Position numbers and translations under genes: made by a program. Below the pieces are notes generated by a model that saw only the letters and a list, made by a program, of their open reading frames with translations, had not been told where the DNA came from and did not search any database. From Selenomonadaceae bacterium (GTDB lineage Bacteria > Bacillota > Negativicutes > Selenomonadales > Selenomonadaceae), in the NCBI GenBank assembly GCA_017527075.1, contig JAFXQM010000008.1, positions 62,001-126,000 of the forward strand: 64,000 nt of DNA, written 5' to 3'. Shown here piece by piece: positions 43,060 to 52,323 of this stretch (positions within the stretch are counted from its first letter, which is position 1; each line of letters starts with the position of its first letter).

Positions 43060-43995
43060 TCAGTAATTGCCCAGGTCGAAGAAGAGAGTTTGCTCAAATT
43101 TTTTCGCCATGAGCATCGTGACCGTCGCGGCACTGCACCTCTCCGCGACGAAGTAATTGCACTTGCACATGAGAACCGCCTGCATCAAATTTTTCTTGCC
43201 CTGCAGATAATTGCCGGTCTCCGCGTCTTCGGTCGGCTTGTCCTCCGTGTCTTCGGAGGAGGCGGGCTCGTCCGAATCATCTTGCTCGGTATCATAACAA
43301 ACGGCGGAAATTTGGTCAAGCAGAACGCATTTGTCGCCGAAGTTGTACATGAAAGTCTCCACGACGGAATTATCGTCCGTTGCCAAGATAATTTTGTCGC
43401 AATCCCACTCTTTGAACTTTTTGGCGATTGTGTTGGCCGCGAACTCCACGGGCGGCGGAATGGGCTGCCCTTTAATTTTTTGGTCGGAAGCATTGCTGCG
43501 CAGGAGCACTCCGAGCATGGTGCCGCCGGGCGAAAAAATTTTCTCTCTTATCGCCGCAATTTCTTTGGACAGCTCCGGTTTCATTTTTATCAAGCCCAAC
43601 TTGAGGAGCATGCGCCATTCAATCAAAGCGTCATTCTTCTTCTGAAGAAAATTCATGGAACAATCGGGCAAGAGCTCCACGGAATTGCCGTCGCTCAAGA
43701 TGACGTTTTCGCCCTCGTAAGCTTTCTCCAAATTGATTTGAAGCGGCTGCTCAAAATAATATTCCCAAGCATTTTCCTGACCGAGTTTTTCGGGCGGCAA
43801 ATAAAGATTCGGATAATTTTTCATGTCGACGACGGGCAACCAGCCCTTCGACAGCGCGTAACGGACGTGCCCCATGACCAAGCGGCACATTGTGGAAATA
43901 TCCGTGTTCTCGTCCATGCGGCGGATTATGTAATAAGTCGGCTTGCCGGGGGCTCCCTCCTTGAGATAATGTTCTTCAGGGTTTTGGTCGAACAA
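43060..43995 (-). CDS. Fucosyltransferase-like protein, copy 2, with acidic insert
   Basis: Sister of the next gene, 311 aa, about half identical by eye. It shares KPTYYIIRRMDENTD, MGHVRYALSKGWLPVVDM and ENAWEYYFEQPL. Two differences stand out: the ILRGTDF loop has become LLRSNAS, removing the conserved Gly-Thr-Asp, and an acidic low-complexity insert (DSDEPASSEDTEDKPTEDAE) interrupts the C-terminal third. It may be inactive or bind a different donor. A TTG start at 43995 is chosen because AAGGAGGG lies 8 bases upstream and it matches the sister; an ATG at 44064 would run through the gpmI terminator. Confidence 0.6.
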   Translation of the reverse strand: MFDQNPEEHYLKEGAPGKPTYYIIRRMDENTDISTMCRLVMGHVRYALSKGWLPVVDMKNYPNLYLPPEKLGQENAWEYYFEQPLQINLEKAYEGENVILSDGNSVELLPDCSMNFLQKKNDALIEWRMLLKLGLIKMKPELSKEIAAIREKIFSPGGTMLGVLLRSNASDQKIKGQPIPPPVEFAANTIAKKFKEWDCDKIILATDDNSVVETFMYNFGDKCVLLDQISAVCYDTEQDDSDEPASSEDTEDKPTEDAETGNYLQGKKNLMQAVLMCKCNYFVAERCSAATVTMLMAKKFEQTLFFDLGNY

Positions 43996-44012
43996 AATTT
44001 TTCCCTCCTTAT

Positions 44013-44052
44013 AAAAAACGGGCGGTGACTTAAAGAGTTTAAACCACCGCCC
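44013..44052 (-). terminator. Intrinsic terminator of gpmI
   Basis: Minus-strand stem GGGCGGTG / CACCGCCC enclosing a smaller TTTAA/TTAAA hairpin, followed by GTTTTTTAT. It lies 18 bp after the gpmI stop. Confidence 0.9.
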
Positions 44053-44070
44053 AAAAATTTTCAAGTTTTT

Positions 44071-45606
44071 TTATTTCATGGTGACGAGCGACTTGCCGGT
44101 CATCTCTTCGGGAATATCCATGCCCGCGAGCGTGAGCAAAGTCGGAGCAACATCGCAGAGCGCGCCGTCTTTAACTTCGGCCACGCGGTCGCTGACGACG
44201 ATAATCGGCACGGGATTGGTCGTGTGCGCGGTGAACGGTTCTTTGAGTTTGTAATCGAACATTTGGTCGGCGTTGCCGTGGTCAGCGATGATGACAACCT
44301 CGCCGCCGATTTTCTTCATGCACGCGATGAAAATTCCGACGCAAACGTCAACGGTCTCGACGGCCTGAACCGCAGCCTTCATGACGCCCGTGTGACCAAC
44401 CATGTCGCCGTTCGCGAAGTTGAGAATGATGAAATCGTATTTCTCGGAGAGAATCGCTTCGGCAACTTTGAGCGTGACGGTCGGCGCACTCATTTCGGGC
44501 TTGAGGTCGTAAGTGGCAACCTTCGGGCTCGGCACCAAGATTCTGTCTTCGCCCGCATACGGCTCCTCGACGCCGCCGTTAAAGAAGAACGTGACGTGAG
44601 CATATTTTTCCGTCTCGGCGATTCGCAACTGCTTCAAGCCCGCCTTGCTGATTGTCTCGCCCAAACCGTTCTTGACACTTTCGGGCGGATAGGCAACGTC
44701 GACGTTCAAGCCTTCCTCGTATTGAGTCATGGTCGCGAACGGAATGCCGACAATTTCTTCGACGCGCGGGAAGCCGTCAAAAGTTTTGTCCGTGAAGGCG
44801 TGAGTGAGTTCGCGCGCGCGGTCGGGGCGGAAGTTGAAGAAAATAATTCCGTCGTCCTTGCCAATGCCGGGATAATCGCCGATGACCACGGGGTTGACGA
44901 ATTCGTCGGTGACCTTCTCGTCGTAGGAATCCCTAATCGCCACGTCGGAAGAATTTTTCTTGGGCGCGTCGGCCTTGGCAATCGCGTCGTAAGCCTTCTG
45001 CACTCTGTCCCAACGTTTATCTCTGTCCATCGCGTAGTAGCGTCCGGAAATCGTGGCGATTTGTCCCGCGCCAATCTCTTTAATCTTTTCCTCAAGCTCG
45101 GCGAGATAATCGACGGCTGAGCTCGGAGGAACGTCGCGCCCGTCAAGGAAGCAGTGGACGTAAACTTTCGCGACGCCTTTTTTCTTCGCGAGCTGGAGCA
45201 AGCCGTAAAGGTGCCGGGTGTGGCTGTGGACGCCGCCGGGGGAAACGAGTCCGAACAGATGGAGCGCGCCGCCCGAAGCCGTGACTTTGTCGATGACGCC
45301 GACGAGAGCTTTGTTCTCAAAAAAGTCACCGTCACGAATCGCCTTGGTGATTTTCGTCAGCGGCTGGTAGATGATTCTGCCCGCGCCGATATTCATGTGT
45401 CCGACTTCGGAGTTGCCCATCTGTCCGTCAGGCAGTCCGACGTATTCGCCCGAAGCTTGGAGCTGTGCGTTGGGATAATTTTTCGTCAGTTCGTCGAGGA
45501 CGGGGGTGTTGCCGACTTGAATCGCGTTGAAGTTGTCGCGGGCGTTGCCGATACCCCAGCCGTCCATGATAATCAAGCAAATCGGCGCGTGTTTGATTGT
45601 TGCCAT
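44071..45606 (-). CDS. gpmI: 2,3-bisphosphoglycerate-independent phosphoglycerate mutase
   Basis: Mn-dependent mutase interconverting 3- and 2-phosphoglycerate in glycolysis. The 511-aa length is standard. The alkaline-phosphatase-like active site is intact: LIIMDGWGIGN near the start, the phosphoserine in GQMGNSEVGHMNIGAG (about residue 62), FLDGRDVPPSSA, FFNFRPDRARELTHAF and the C-terminal metal site VVIIADHGNADQM followed by AHTTNPVPIIV. ATG at 45606 is used since AAGGAGAG is 9 bases upstream; the frame continues upstream without a site. It is the last glycolytic gene of the minus-strand set and ends at a strong terminator. Confidence 0.96.
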   Translation of the reverse strand: MATIKHAPICLIIMDGWGIGNARDNFNAIQVGNTPVLDELTKNYPNAQLQASGEYVGLPDGQMGNSEVGHMNIGAGRIIYQPLTKITKAIRDGDFFENKALVGVIDKVTASGGALHLFGLVSPGGVHSHTRHLYGLLQLAKKKGVAKVYVHCFLDGRDVPPSSAVDYLAELEEKIKEIGAGQIATISGRYYAMDRDKRWDRVQKAYDAIAKADAPKKNSSDVAIRDSYDEKVTDEFVNPVVIGDYPGIGKDDGIIFFNFRPDRARELTHAFTDKTFDGFPRVEEIVGIPFATMTQYEEGLNVDVAYPPESVKNGLGETISKAGLKQLRIAETEKYAHVTFFFNGGVEEPYAGEDRILVPSPKVATYDLKPEMSAPTVTLKVAEAILSEKYDFIILNFANGDMVGHTGVMKAAVQAVETVDVCVGIFIACMKKIGGEVVIIADHGNADQMFDYKLKEPFTAHTTNPVPIIVVSDRVAEVKDGALCDVAPTLLTLAGMDIPEEMTGKSLVTMK

Positions 45607-45627
45607 CGTTACACTCTCCTTTGTAAG

Positions 45628-45690
45628 AAAAGCCGCCAACCTAACAACTAGCAACCAGTTACTAGCCGCTAAATTGGCGGTTCAACTTGT
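45628..45690 (-). promoter_or_regulatory. Hairpin leader ahead of gpmI
   Basis: On the minus strand CCGCCAA and TTGGCGG enclose CTAGTAAC/GTTGCTAG arms and are followed by CTTTTCTT, just before the gpmI ribosome site. It could be an attenuator or a terminator of the preceding gene; the inner part also shows the 7-bp periodicity of the heptamer repeats. Confidence 0.4.
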
Positions 45691-45715
45691 GTTATCCAAT
45701 TAAATTTTTTCCAAA

Positions 45716-46072
45716 CTATTTCAAAAAGACGGCGACGACCATCGCGGCGATACCACCCAAAGCGACGAGAAACATATTGCGGACGTGGTTGCCTATGTTC
45801 TCAATCTTAGCGTCCATGGTGTCCATTTTGGCGTAGATATTTTTCTGCATGTCTTTCATGTCTTGCCGAATTTCGCGCATGTCGGCGTCGTGCTTCTCTC
45901 GGATTTCCCGAATTTCGGCGTCTTGCCTTTGACGATCGGCGTCTTGCCTTCGACGAATCTCGCGGCTTTCTTCAATGAACATGTCGAGCTTGGTCATAAC
46001 TTGGTCAACGTGACGTTCAACCGTCATAACTTTCGTTTCGAGATTTTCGACCCTCTGTTCGAGCTCTGCCAT
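45716..46072 (-). CDS. Small coiled-coil protein with C-terminal membrane anchor
   Basis: A 118-aa protein of unknown function. It is almost wholly charged coiled coil with imperfect repeats (RQDADRQRQDAEIREIRE, KHDADMREIRQDMKDMQKN) and ends in one TM helix (MFLVALGGIAAMVVAVFLK), so it is tail-anchored. ATG at 46072 is chosen with GGTGA 5 bases upstream; a GTG at 46081 is the alternative. It lies between pgk-tpiA and gpmI with sizeable gaps on both sides and has no link to glycolysis in sequence. Confidence 0.7.
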   Translation of the reverse strand: MAELEQRVENLETKVMTVERHVDQVMTKLDMFIEESREIRRRQDADRQRQDAEIREIREKHDADMREIRQDMKDMQKNIYAKMDTMDAKIENIGNHVRNMFLVALGGIAAMVVAVFLK

Positions 46073-46359
46073 AATCGTCACCGCCTTTCCGTTTTAGGGC
46101 GTGTTGGTAAATTCAAAATCATTATGTGACGAGGAATTTTTTCGACTGACGAGGCGCAAGCGCGACGGCGGCAACGTGACGTTGCATCCAACGGGTTTGC
46201 TTTCGAACGTTACGATGACCGCAGTCGGTTGATGCCCCTTGCTGTTCCCCCGCTTTCAAAGCGGGCAGCGAGCGCGCGGCAACAATGTCAGGCGGAAAAA
46301 TAACCGTCACTGTTAAAATTTGCCAACAGCCCCTAGAAAGTGTTCGGTTTAGTCGTTGC

Positions 46360-48297
46360 TCAGAAATTTACAATCGCGCTGAAGTCCGGAGCTTTGAGGC
46401 TCGCGCCGCCGACGAGTGCGCCGTCAACGTTGGGTTGCTTCATGAGGTCTTTAATCGTCGCGGGTTTGACGGAGCCGCCGTATTGAATGCGAATCGCGTC
46501 CGCCGCCTCTTGACCGAATTTCTTGGCGACACATTCGCGGATGGCTTTGCAGACTTCCTCAGCCTGTTCGAAGGTCGCGGTCTTGCCGGTGCCGATAGCC
46601 CAAATCGGTTCGTAAGCGATGACGAGTTTTTTAACTTCCGCGGGAGTGAATCCGTCGAGGTCTTTGTCAATCTGTCCGGTGACGAAATCAATGTACGTGC
46701 CCGCCTCACGAATCTCAAGGGACTCGCCGCAGCAGATAATCGGAGTGATGCCCGCGTTGAACGCAGCCTTTGCTCTCTTGTTGACGCCTTCGTCGGTTTC
46801 GCCGAAGTAGTCGCGGCGTTCGCTGTGACCGAGGACGACGTAATCAACGTTAATTTCGTTGAGCATGCCCGTGGAAATTTCGCCGGTGTATGCGCCTTTG
46901 GGTTCCCAGTGCACGTTCTGCGCGGCAACGTGAATGTTCGTGCCGGCAACAGCGTTGGAGACTGCGGCAAGAGCCGTGGCAGTGGGCGCAACGACGACGC
47001 GGCAGTTTGCGTTCTTGACGAGCGGAATCAACTCTTCGACGAGTGCGACGCCTTCCTTAATCGTGTTGTTCATCTTCCAGTTGCCCGCGATAATCGGAGT
47101 GCGACCCACGCCGTCAATCGCGTCGATGCCGGGCAGAACTTTGCCTTCGAGGTATTCGAGGGTTGCGCCGCCGCCCGTGGAGATGTGAGAAATTTTTGCG
47201 TCGAGGCCGGTCTTCTTCAGAGCCGCAATCGAGTCACCGCCGCCGACGATTGAAATTGCACCTTTCTCGGTCGCGTCCGCCACAGCCTTGGCAACGGCGA
47301 GCGTGCCCTTTGCAAAGTTATCAAATTCAAAGACGCCCATCGGTCCGTTCCAAATAATCGTCTTCGCGCCTTCGAGAGCCTTGACGTATTCTTCGGAAGT
47401 CTTTTCGCCGCTGTCGAGACCCATCCAATCTGCGGGGCACTGGTCAACGGGAACAGTTTTGAATTCGGCGTCGGGAGCAAATTTGTTTGCAACGACGAGG
47501 TCAACGGGCAGAATGACTTTGACGCCCTTCTTCTCAGCTTTTTCGAGCAATTCTTTGGCGAGTTCGACTTTGTCCGCTTCCAGGAGCGAGGTGCCGACTT
47601 CGTAGCCTTTTGCCTTGTCGAAGGTGTGAGCCATGCCGCCGCCGATGATGATCGTGTCGACCTTGTCAATCATGTTGCTGATGACGCCGATTTTGTCGGA
47701 GACTTTCGCGCCGCCGATAATGCCGACGAACGGGCGCGCGGGATTCTCAAGGGTCTTGCCGATGTAGTTGATTTCCTTTTCCATGAGGAAGCCCGACGCG
47801 GTTTCGAGGAAGTGAGTGATACCGACGTTGGAGGCGTGAGCGCGGTGAGAGACACCGAACGCATCGTCGACGGCGATATCCGCGAGAGCCGCGAGTTGTT
47901 TCGCGAACTTCGGATTGTTTTTCTTTTCTTCCTTGTGATAGCGAAGGTTCTCAAGCAAAAGGATTTCGCCGGGCGGGAGAGCGGCGGCTGCTTTCTCGGC
48001 GGGTTCGCCGACGCAGTCTTCCGCCCATTTGACTTCTTTGCCGATAATCTCTTCGAGTTTCTTGGCAATGGGTTTGGTGGAGAATTTGGGCTCGCGCGCT
48101 TCGGTCGGGCGTCCGACGTGGCAGGCGAGGATAACCGCCGCGCCCTGTTCGAGCAGGTAGTTAATCGTCGGGATGGTCGCGTCAATGCGCTTGGTGTTGG
48201 TGATGTTCTGATTCTCGTCCATGGGCACGTTGAAGTCCACGCGGACGAAAACCTTTTTGCCCTTCAAGTTGATGTCGCGAATGTTTTTCTTATCCAT
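46360..48297 (-). CDS. pgk-tpiA: Fused phosphoglycerate kinase - triosephosphate isomerase
   Basis: One 645-aa protein with two glycolytic enzymes. Residues 1-395 are a full phosphoglycerate kinase: [62 protein letters not shown] and [12 protein letters not shown]. Residues about 400-645 are a full triosephosphate isomerase: [26 protein letters not shown], the catalytic Glu in [15 protein letters not shown], and [14 protein letters not shown]. The join ([20 protein letters not shown]) is in frame with no stop or frameshift. GGGGAGG precedes ATG at 48297. It follows gapA after a copy of the structured element. A PGK-TIM fusion is known from Thermotoga. Confidence 0.96.
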   Translation of the reverse strand: MDKKNIRDINLKGKKVFVRVDFNVPMDENQNITNTKRIDATIPTINYLLEQGAAVILACHVGRPTEAREPKFSTKPIAKKLEEIIGKEVKWAEDCVGEPAEKAAAALPPGEILLLENLRYHKEEKKNNPKFAKQLAALADIAVDDAFGVSHRAHASNVGITHFLETASGFLMEKEINYIGKTLENPARPFVGIIGGAKVSDKIGVISNMIDKVDTIIIGGGMAHTFDKAKGYEVGTSLLEADKVELAKELLEKAEKKGVKVILPVDLVVANKFAPDAEFKTVPVDQCPADWMGLDSGEKTSEEYVKALEGAKTIIWNGPMGVFEFDNFAKGTLAVAKAVADATEKGAISIVGGGDSIAALKKTGLDAKISHISTGGGATLEYLEGKVLPGIDAIDGVGRTPIIAGNWKMNNTIKEGVALVEELIPLVKNANCRVVVAPTATALAAVSNAVAGTNIHVAAQNVHWEPKGAYTGEISTGMLNEINVDYVVLGHSERRDYFGETDEGVNKRAKAAFNAGITPIICCGESLEIREAGTYIDFVTGQIDKDLDGFTPAEVKKLVIAYEPIWAIGTGKTATFEQAEEVCKAIRECVAKKFGQEAADAIRIQYGGSVKPATIKDLMKQPNVDGALVGGASLKAPDFSAIVNF

Positions 48298-48352
48298 CAG
48301 AAAACCTCCCCAAAAAATCTAAAACTTAACGAATCTGAATGAGCCGCGAACA

Positions 48353-48616
48353 AGAGGCGCGCATGGACGCGCGCCCCGCCCGCGTAATGAGCGTGACGCG
48401 AATTCAGCGGGCACGAGCGGCACGGGTAACCTTAACCGCCGAGCCGCGAACGACCCGACGCCCCCGCGAGGTGCCTTTTCTCTTTGCTTCTTTCTCTTTG
48501 GGCAAGCAAAGAGAAAGAAGGTTCAGCAGACAAAAATTTTTCTTCAGCCCGCTGAGCACGACGAGTCCAAGCAATGAGGACAGGTTCTGCGAATCCACTC
48601 TTGAGAAAGAGGGGAC
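48353..48616 (+). repeat. Structured dispersed element, copy D
   Basis: Full-length copy lying antisense between gapA and pgk-tpiA. Hairpin 1 GGCGCGC/GCGCGCC; hairpin 2 outer stem GCCCGC/GCGGGC with a partly mismatched inner stem and GTGAC loop; hairpin 3 CTTCTTTCTCTTTG/CAAAGAGAAAGAAG; hairpin 4 with GAGA loop. Confidence 0.85.
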
Positions 48617-48639
48617 GAGCCGCCCCTAAACGGAAAACG

Positions 48640-48677
48640 ACTCGGCTCAACATTGACGAAGAGCCGAGCCGTCAGAT
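48640..48677 (-). terminator. Possible terminator of gapA
   Basis: Minus-strand stem CTCGGCTC / GAGCCGAG with a 12-base loop, followed by TCGTTTTCC; the T tract is short, so termination may be partial and pgk-tpiA may be read through. Confidence 0.45.
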
Positions 48678-48708
48678 TTCTTAAGCGTGTGTTCAGTTGC
48701 CGAGAAAA

Positions 48709-49752
48709 TTACTTCAGTTCAGCGAAGTACTTAATCGTGCGAACCATTTGGCTGGTGTAGGAGTTCTCGTTGTCATACCAAGAAACGACTTGGACGAGAG
48801 TGTTGCCGTCGCCGATGGGGCTGACCATGGTCTGGGTTGCGTCGAAGAGCGAGCCGAACTTCATGCCGATGATGTCGCTGGAAACGATTTGTTCTTCGCA
48901 ATAGCCGAAGGATTCGTTGGCAGCAGCCTTCATGGCCTCGTTGATTTGCTCTTTGGTGACTTCGCCTTTGACAACCGCGAAGAGCAGGGTGGTCGAGCCG
49001 GTCGGGGTCGGGACGCGCTGAGCCGCGCCGATGAGTTTGCCTTTGAGTTCGGGGATAACCAAGCCGATAGCTTTTGCTGCGCCGGTGCTGTTCGGGACGA
49101 TGTTGCATGCGCCTGCGCGGGCACGGCGGAGGTCGCCTTTACGCTGCGGGCCGTCGAGGATCATTTGGTCGCCGGTGTAAGCGTGAATGGTGGCCATGAT
49201 GCCGCTCTGAATGGGAGCGAGGTTGTGCAGAGCCTGGGTCATGGGAGCCAAGCAGTTGGTGGTGCAGGACGCAGCCGACAGGACTTTGACGTCGGGGGTG
49301 AGGGTCTTGTGGTTGACGTTGTAAACGATGGTCGGCAAATCATTGCCCGCAGGAGCCGAGATGACAACTTTCTTTGCGCCGCCCTTCAGATGAGCCTCTG
49401 CTTTGGCTTTGCTGGTGTAGAAGCCCGTGCACTCCAGAACGACATCGACGTCGTGTTTTGCCCACGGAATTTCAGCCGCGTTCGGGATTTTGTAGATGAT
49501 AATCTTCTTGCCGTCAACGACGATGTAGTTGTCTTCGCCTTCGCCGTCGTGGGATTCAACAGTGTGTTTGCCTTCGCCGATTCTGCCTGCATAGCCGCCC
49601 TGTGCGGTATCGTATTTGAGCAGGTGTGCGAGCATTGCCGGGCTGGTCAAATCGTTGATAGCGACAATTTCGTAGCCCTCAGCGTCGAACATCTGACGGA
49701 ACGCGAGACGACCGATACGTCCAAAACCATTGATAGCAACTTTAACAGCCAT
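48709..49752 (-). CDS. gapA: Glyceraldehyde-3-phosphate dehydrogenase, type I
   Basis: NAD-dependent oxidative phosphorylation of glyceraldehyde 3-phosphate. The 347-aa protein has the Rossmann start [19 protein letters not shown], the catalytic Cys in [13 protein letters not shown] (about residue 158), the partner His region [10 protein letters not shown], and the phosphate-site segments [20 protein letters not shown] and [10 protein letters not shown], ending with [12 protein letters not shown]. Slightly longer than the usual 335 aa owing to an insert near [16 protein letters not shown] consensus promoter precedes it. It leads the minus-strand glycolytic set, gapA, pgk-tpiA, gpmI. Confidence 0.97.
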   Translation of the reverse strand: MAVKVAINGFGRIGRLAFRQMFDAEGYEIVAINDLTSPAMLAHLLKYDTAQGGYAGRIGEGKHTVESHDGEGEDNYIVVDGKKIIIYKIPNAAEIPWAKHDVDVVLECTGFYTSKAKAEAHLKGGAKKVVISAPAGNDLPTIVYNVNHKTLTPDVKVLSAASCTTNCLAPMTQALHNLAPIQSGIMATIHAYTGDQMILDGPQRKGDLRRARAGACNIVPNSTGAAKAIGLVIPELKGKLIGAAQRVPTPTGSTTLLFAVVKGEVTKEQINEAMKAAANESFGYCEEQIVSSDIIGMKFGSLFDATQTMVSPIGDGNTLVQVVSWYDNENSYTSQMVRTIKYFAELK

Positions 49753-49822
49753 TAAAAATACCTCCCTCTACTCTGTAGAAACCTGTATGAAACTCTTTAG
49801 AAACAAGCCTCAACTGTGCGAT

Positions 49823-49851
49823 ATGTTACACCAAAAGCTTTTGAGTGTCAA
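49823..49851 (-). promoter_or_regulatory. Promoter of gapA
   Basis: On the minus strand TTGACA (49851-49846), 17 bp, TAACAT (49828-49823). The spacer holds a palindrome AAAAGCTTTT, a possible operator. Confidence 0.8.
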
Positions 49852-49942
49852 CAAAATTTTCGGAACATTTTTATTCATAATGCTTTGATAAACGGCTGTC
49901 GACGCCTCCGAATCGCCCGATAAATTTCTGCTGCGAAATTCA

Positions 49943-49970
49943 TTGATAAAAAATTTTTTTCGGTTATAAT
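49943..49970 (+). promoter_or_regulatory. Promoter of vanW
   Basis: TTGATA at 49943-49948, 16 bp, TATAAT at 49965-49970, 32 bp before the start codon. Confidence 0.75.
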
Positions 49971-50001
49971 AGACTGAATAAAAAATGGAGGCGAAATTTT
50001 T

Positions 50002-51285
50002 GTGGAGACTTCTGAAGTGGAAAAGTTCAACCTAAAAAATTTTCTCTCGACAAAGTTGGCGGCAATCGCGGCGGCGACGGTTGCGGCTGTCGGAGTCGGC
50101 TCGTTGGCCGTCACGAGCTCCGTGGCAAGCGGCAATGAAATCGTTGCGGGCGTGCGCGCGGAAGGAAAACCAATCGGCGGCATGACTGCTGCGGGCGCGG
50201 AAAAATTTTTCACGAACGTCGCCGCGCAAAAAATTCACGCGCTCAAGTTCCGTTACGAGGGCGAGGAGTTCATCATCACGCCCGAAGAAATTGCTTTGAC
50301 TCCTCTCGTCGACAAGGCCACGCGCGAGGCTTTCAGTTACGGACGCGGCGGCTCGACGCTCGGCAACTTCAACGAACAGATTAAATGCATTCTCAACGGG
50401 CGCAACGTTCATCTCGACGCGCAATACGATTCGGCTCTGCTCGAAGAAAAACTTTCCGAAATCGCCGCGAAGATTGACCGCGACCCCGTCAACGCCGTCT
50501 GCAGATTTTCCGGCGACATGATTGAAAAAATTCCCGGCGTTATTGGAAAGAAACTGAACACTCAAGAGCTTGCCGCCAATTTGAAAGACCCGCTGACCAC
50601 GCTCAACTTGCCGACGGGCGCGATTGAATTGAAGCCCGAAGAGATTCAACCGTTCATAACGACAGAGGACATCGCCAGCATTGATTCGGTTCTCGGCACG
50701 TACAGCACTTATTATTACCCCGGCGACCGCGGCGATAATATTTGGCTCGCGGCCGGTGCCATCTCCGACAAAATCGTCAAGCCGTCGTGGACGTTCTCTT
50801 TCAACGACACGGTGGGCGAGAGAACTTGGGACGCGGGTTATAAAGTCGCGGGTGTCATCATAAACGGGCGGCCTGCCGAAGATTACGGCGGAGGCGTCTG
50901 TCAAGTCAGCTCCACTCTTTACAACGCAGTGCTCCTCGCGGGTCTCACGCCGACCGAACGCACGCCGCACTTTTATCAATCAACTTACGTCGCGCCCGGC
51001 AGAGATGCTACCGTCGCCGACGGTTATCTTGATTTTAAATTCCGCAACGACCTGCAGCACAACGTTTACCTCATCGCCGAAGCTTACGGCTCGACGCTCA
51101 GCGTTTACGTCCTCGGCACAAAGGCTGACCTCGGCGGCGCGAACATTGCCATCGAACGCGAAGGCTCCGATATGTCTCCGTCGATTTATCGCGTCTGGTA
51201 CAGCGGCAACGACGTCATCAAGAGCGAATTCCTGCACACCGACGTTTACGAAACCCCCAAGCCGCGCCTTGACCGTGAAGCTTAA
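50002..51285 (+). CDS. VanW family cell-envelope protein
   Basis: A 427-aa membrane-anchored envelope protein. An N-terminal TM segment (LAAIAAATVAAVGVGSLAV, about residues 19-37) is followed by a peptidoglycan-binding-like domain (about 50-215) and the VanW domain: TFSFNDTVGERTWDAGYKVA, the signature GGGVCQVSSTLYNAVLLAGL, RTPHFYQSTYVAPGRDATV and FKFRNDLQHNVYLIAEAY. There is no G5 domain. Despite the name, VanW proteins are widespread in Firmicutes and not proof of vancomycin resistance. A GTG start at 50002 lies 10 bases after GGAGG. mnmA follows 12 bp later. Confidence 0.92.
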   Translation: METSEVEKFNLKNFLSTKLAAIAAATVAAVGVGSLAVTSSVASGNEIVAGVRAEGKPIGGMTAAGAEKFFTNVAAQKIHALKFRYEGEEFIITPEEIALTPLVDKATREAFSYGRGGSTLGNFNEQIKCILNGRNVHLDAQYDSALLEEKLSEIAAKIDRDPVNAVCRFSGDMIEKIPGVIGKKLNTQELAANLKDPLTTLNLPTGAIELKPEEIQPFITTEDIASIDSVLGTYSTYYYPGDRGDNIWLAAGAISDKIVKPSWTFSFNDTVGERTWDAGYKVAGVIINGRPAEDYGGGVCQVSSTLYNAVLLAGLTPTERTPHFYQSTYVAPGRDATVADGYLDFKFRNDLQHNVYLIAEAYGSTLSVYVLGTKADLGGANIAIEREGSDMSPSIYRVWYSGNDVIKSEFLHTDVYETPKPRLDREA

Positions 51286-51297
51286 GGAGTGATTTAT

Positions 51298-52323
51298 TTG
51301 AACAAAAAAATTGCCGTGGCCATGAGCGGAGGCGTTGACAGCTCGTTGACCGCGGCACTTTTGATTGAGCGCGGCTTCGACGTTTTCGGAGTGACCATGC
51401 TCCTCGGCGACGACGATAAAAATATTTCCGACGCCGAAAAAGTTTGTCGGCACCTCGGCATAAATCATCACGTCGCGGACTTCAGAAAAATTTTTCATGA
51501 CGCGGTTGAAAATTATTTCGTCGAAGAATATTTGCGCGGACGAACTCCCAACCCTTGCGTCCGTTGCAACCGCGAAATAAAATTCGGCGCGCTGTTCGAC
51601 TTCGCAAAAGATTTGGGCGCGGATTTTTTTTCGACGGGTCATTACGCGCGGATTATTTTTGAGGACGGGCGATTCAAATTAAAAAAGGCCGTCGACCTCA
51701 AGAAAGACCAATCGTATGTGTTGTATAACTTGACGGCGGAAAAGCTCGCGAAAATTATTTTGCCGCTCGGAGATTTTTCCAAGGCCGAGACGCGCGCGCT
51801 TGCCGAAGAAAAAAATTTGCCCGTCGCCCGCAAACCCGACAGCCAAGAAATTTGCTTCGTGCCCGACGACGATTACAAAAGTTTCATCGCCGCCCGCGCG
51901 CCCGACGCTCAAGCACTGCAGGAGGGAGAGATTGTCGACGCGGACGGAAAATTTTTGGGCAGCCACAGCGGCGTCGCCAATTACACAATCGGTCAGCGCA
52001 AAGGTTTGGGCATCGCCGCCGCGCACGCGCTTTACGTCCTGCGCCTCGACGTTTCCAAGCAACGTGTCGTCGTCGGCGCGAACGAAAAACTTTTTTCAAA
52101 GACTTTGACTGCCCGCGACGCTCATTGGATTTACAAACCGACGCTCCCGAAAATTTTAAGCGCGAAGATTCGTTACGGCGCACGCGTGACCGAATGCACC
52201 GTCGCCGAGGAGAAAAATTTTTTGCACGTCGGATTTTCCGACCCGCAACGCGCAATCACGGCGGGGCAATCGATTGTCTTTTACGACGGCGAGGAAGTTT
52301 TGGGCGGCGCGATTATCGATTGA
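51298..52323 (+). CDS. mnmA: tRNA-specific 2-thiouridylase
   Basis: Thiolates U34 of tRNA Lys, Glu and Gln. The 341-aa protein has the PP-loop IAVAMSGGVDSSLTAALL, the first catalytic Cys in TPNPCVRCNREIKFG (about residue 86), the tRNA-contact STGHYAR, KDQSYVLYNL, the second catalytic Cys in KPDSQEICFVPDDDY, and the C-terminal beta-barrel (GQRKGLGIA, ending YDGEEVLGGAII). A TTG start at 51298 is chosen with AAGGAG 8 bases upstream. It follows vanW closely and its 3' end overlaps the convergent polyferredoxin gene by 43 bp. Confidence 0.95.
   Translation: MNKKIAVAMSGGVDSSLTAALLIERGFDVFGVTMLLGDDDKNISDAEKVCRHLGINHHVADFRKIFHDAVENYFVEEYLRGRTPNPCVRCNREIKFGALFDFAKDLGADFFSTGHYARIIFEDGRFKLKKAVDLKKDQSYVLYNLTAEKLAKIILPLGDFSKAETRALAEEKNLPVARKPDSQEICFVPDDDYKSFIAARAPDAQALQEGEIVDADGKFLGSHSGVANYTIGQRKGLGIAAAHALYVLRLDVSKQRVVVGANEKLFSKTLTARDAHWIYKPTLPKILSAKIRYGARVTECTVAEEKNFLHVGFSDPQRAITAGQSIVFYDGEEVLGGAIID

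Noticed and set aside
42694..44028. A 444-codon plus-strand frame across the twin transferase-like genes
   Set aside because: The minus-strand genes have matching ribosome sites, mutual homology and starts; the plus frame has none.
46082..46359. A possible RNA gene between the coiled-coil gene and pgk-tpiA
   Set aside because: It contains small GC-rich inverted repeats such as CCCGCTTTCAAAGCGGG, but no tRNA, known riboswitch or element copy could be recognised.
46360..48297. A sequencing frameshift creating the PGK-TIM fusion
   Set aside because: Both halves are complete and in the same frame with a natural linker; no stop or frame change is seen at the join.
50002..51285. Vancomycin resistance gene
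   Set aside because: VanW-domain proteins are common housekeeping envelope proteins in Firmicutes; no vanHAX-type genes are present.
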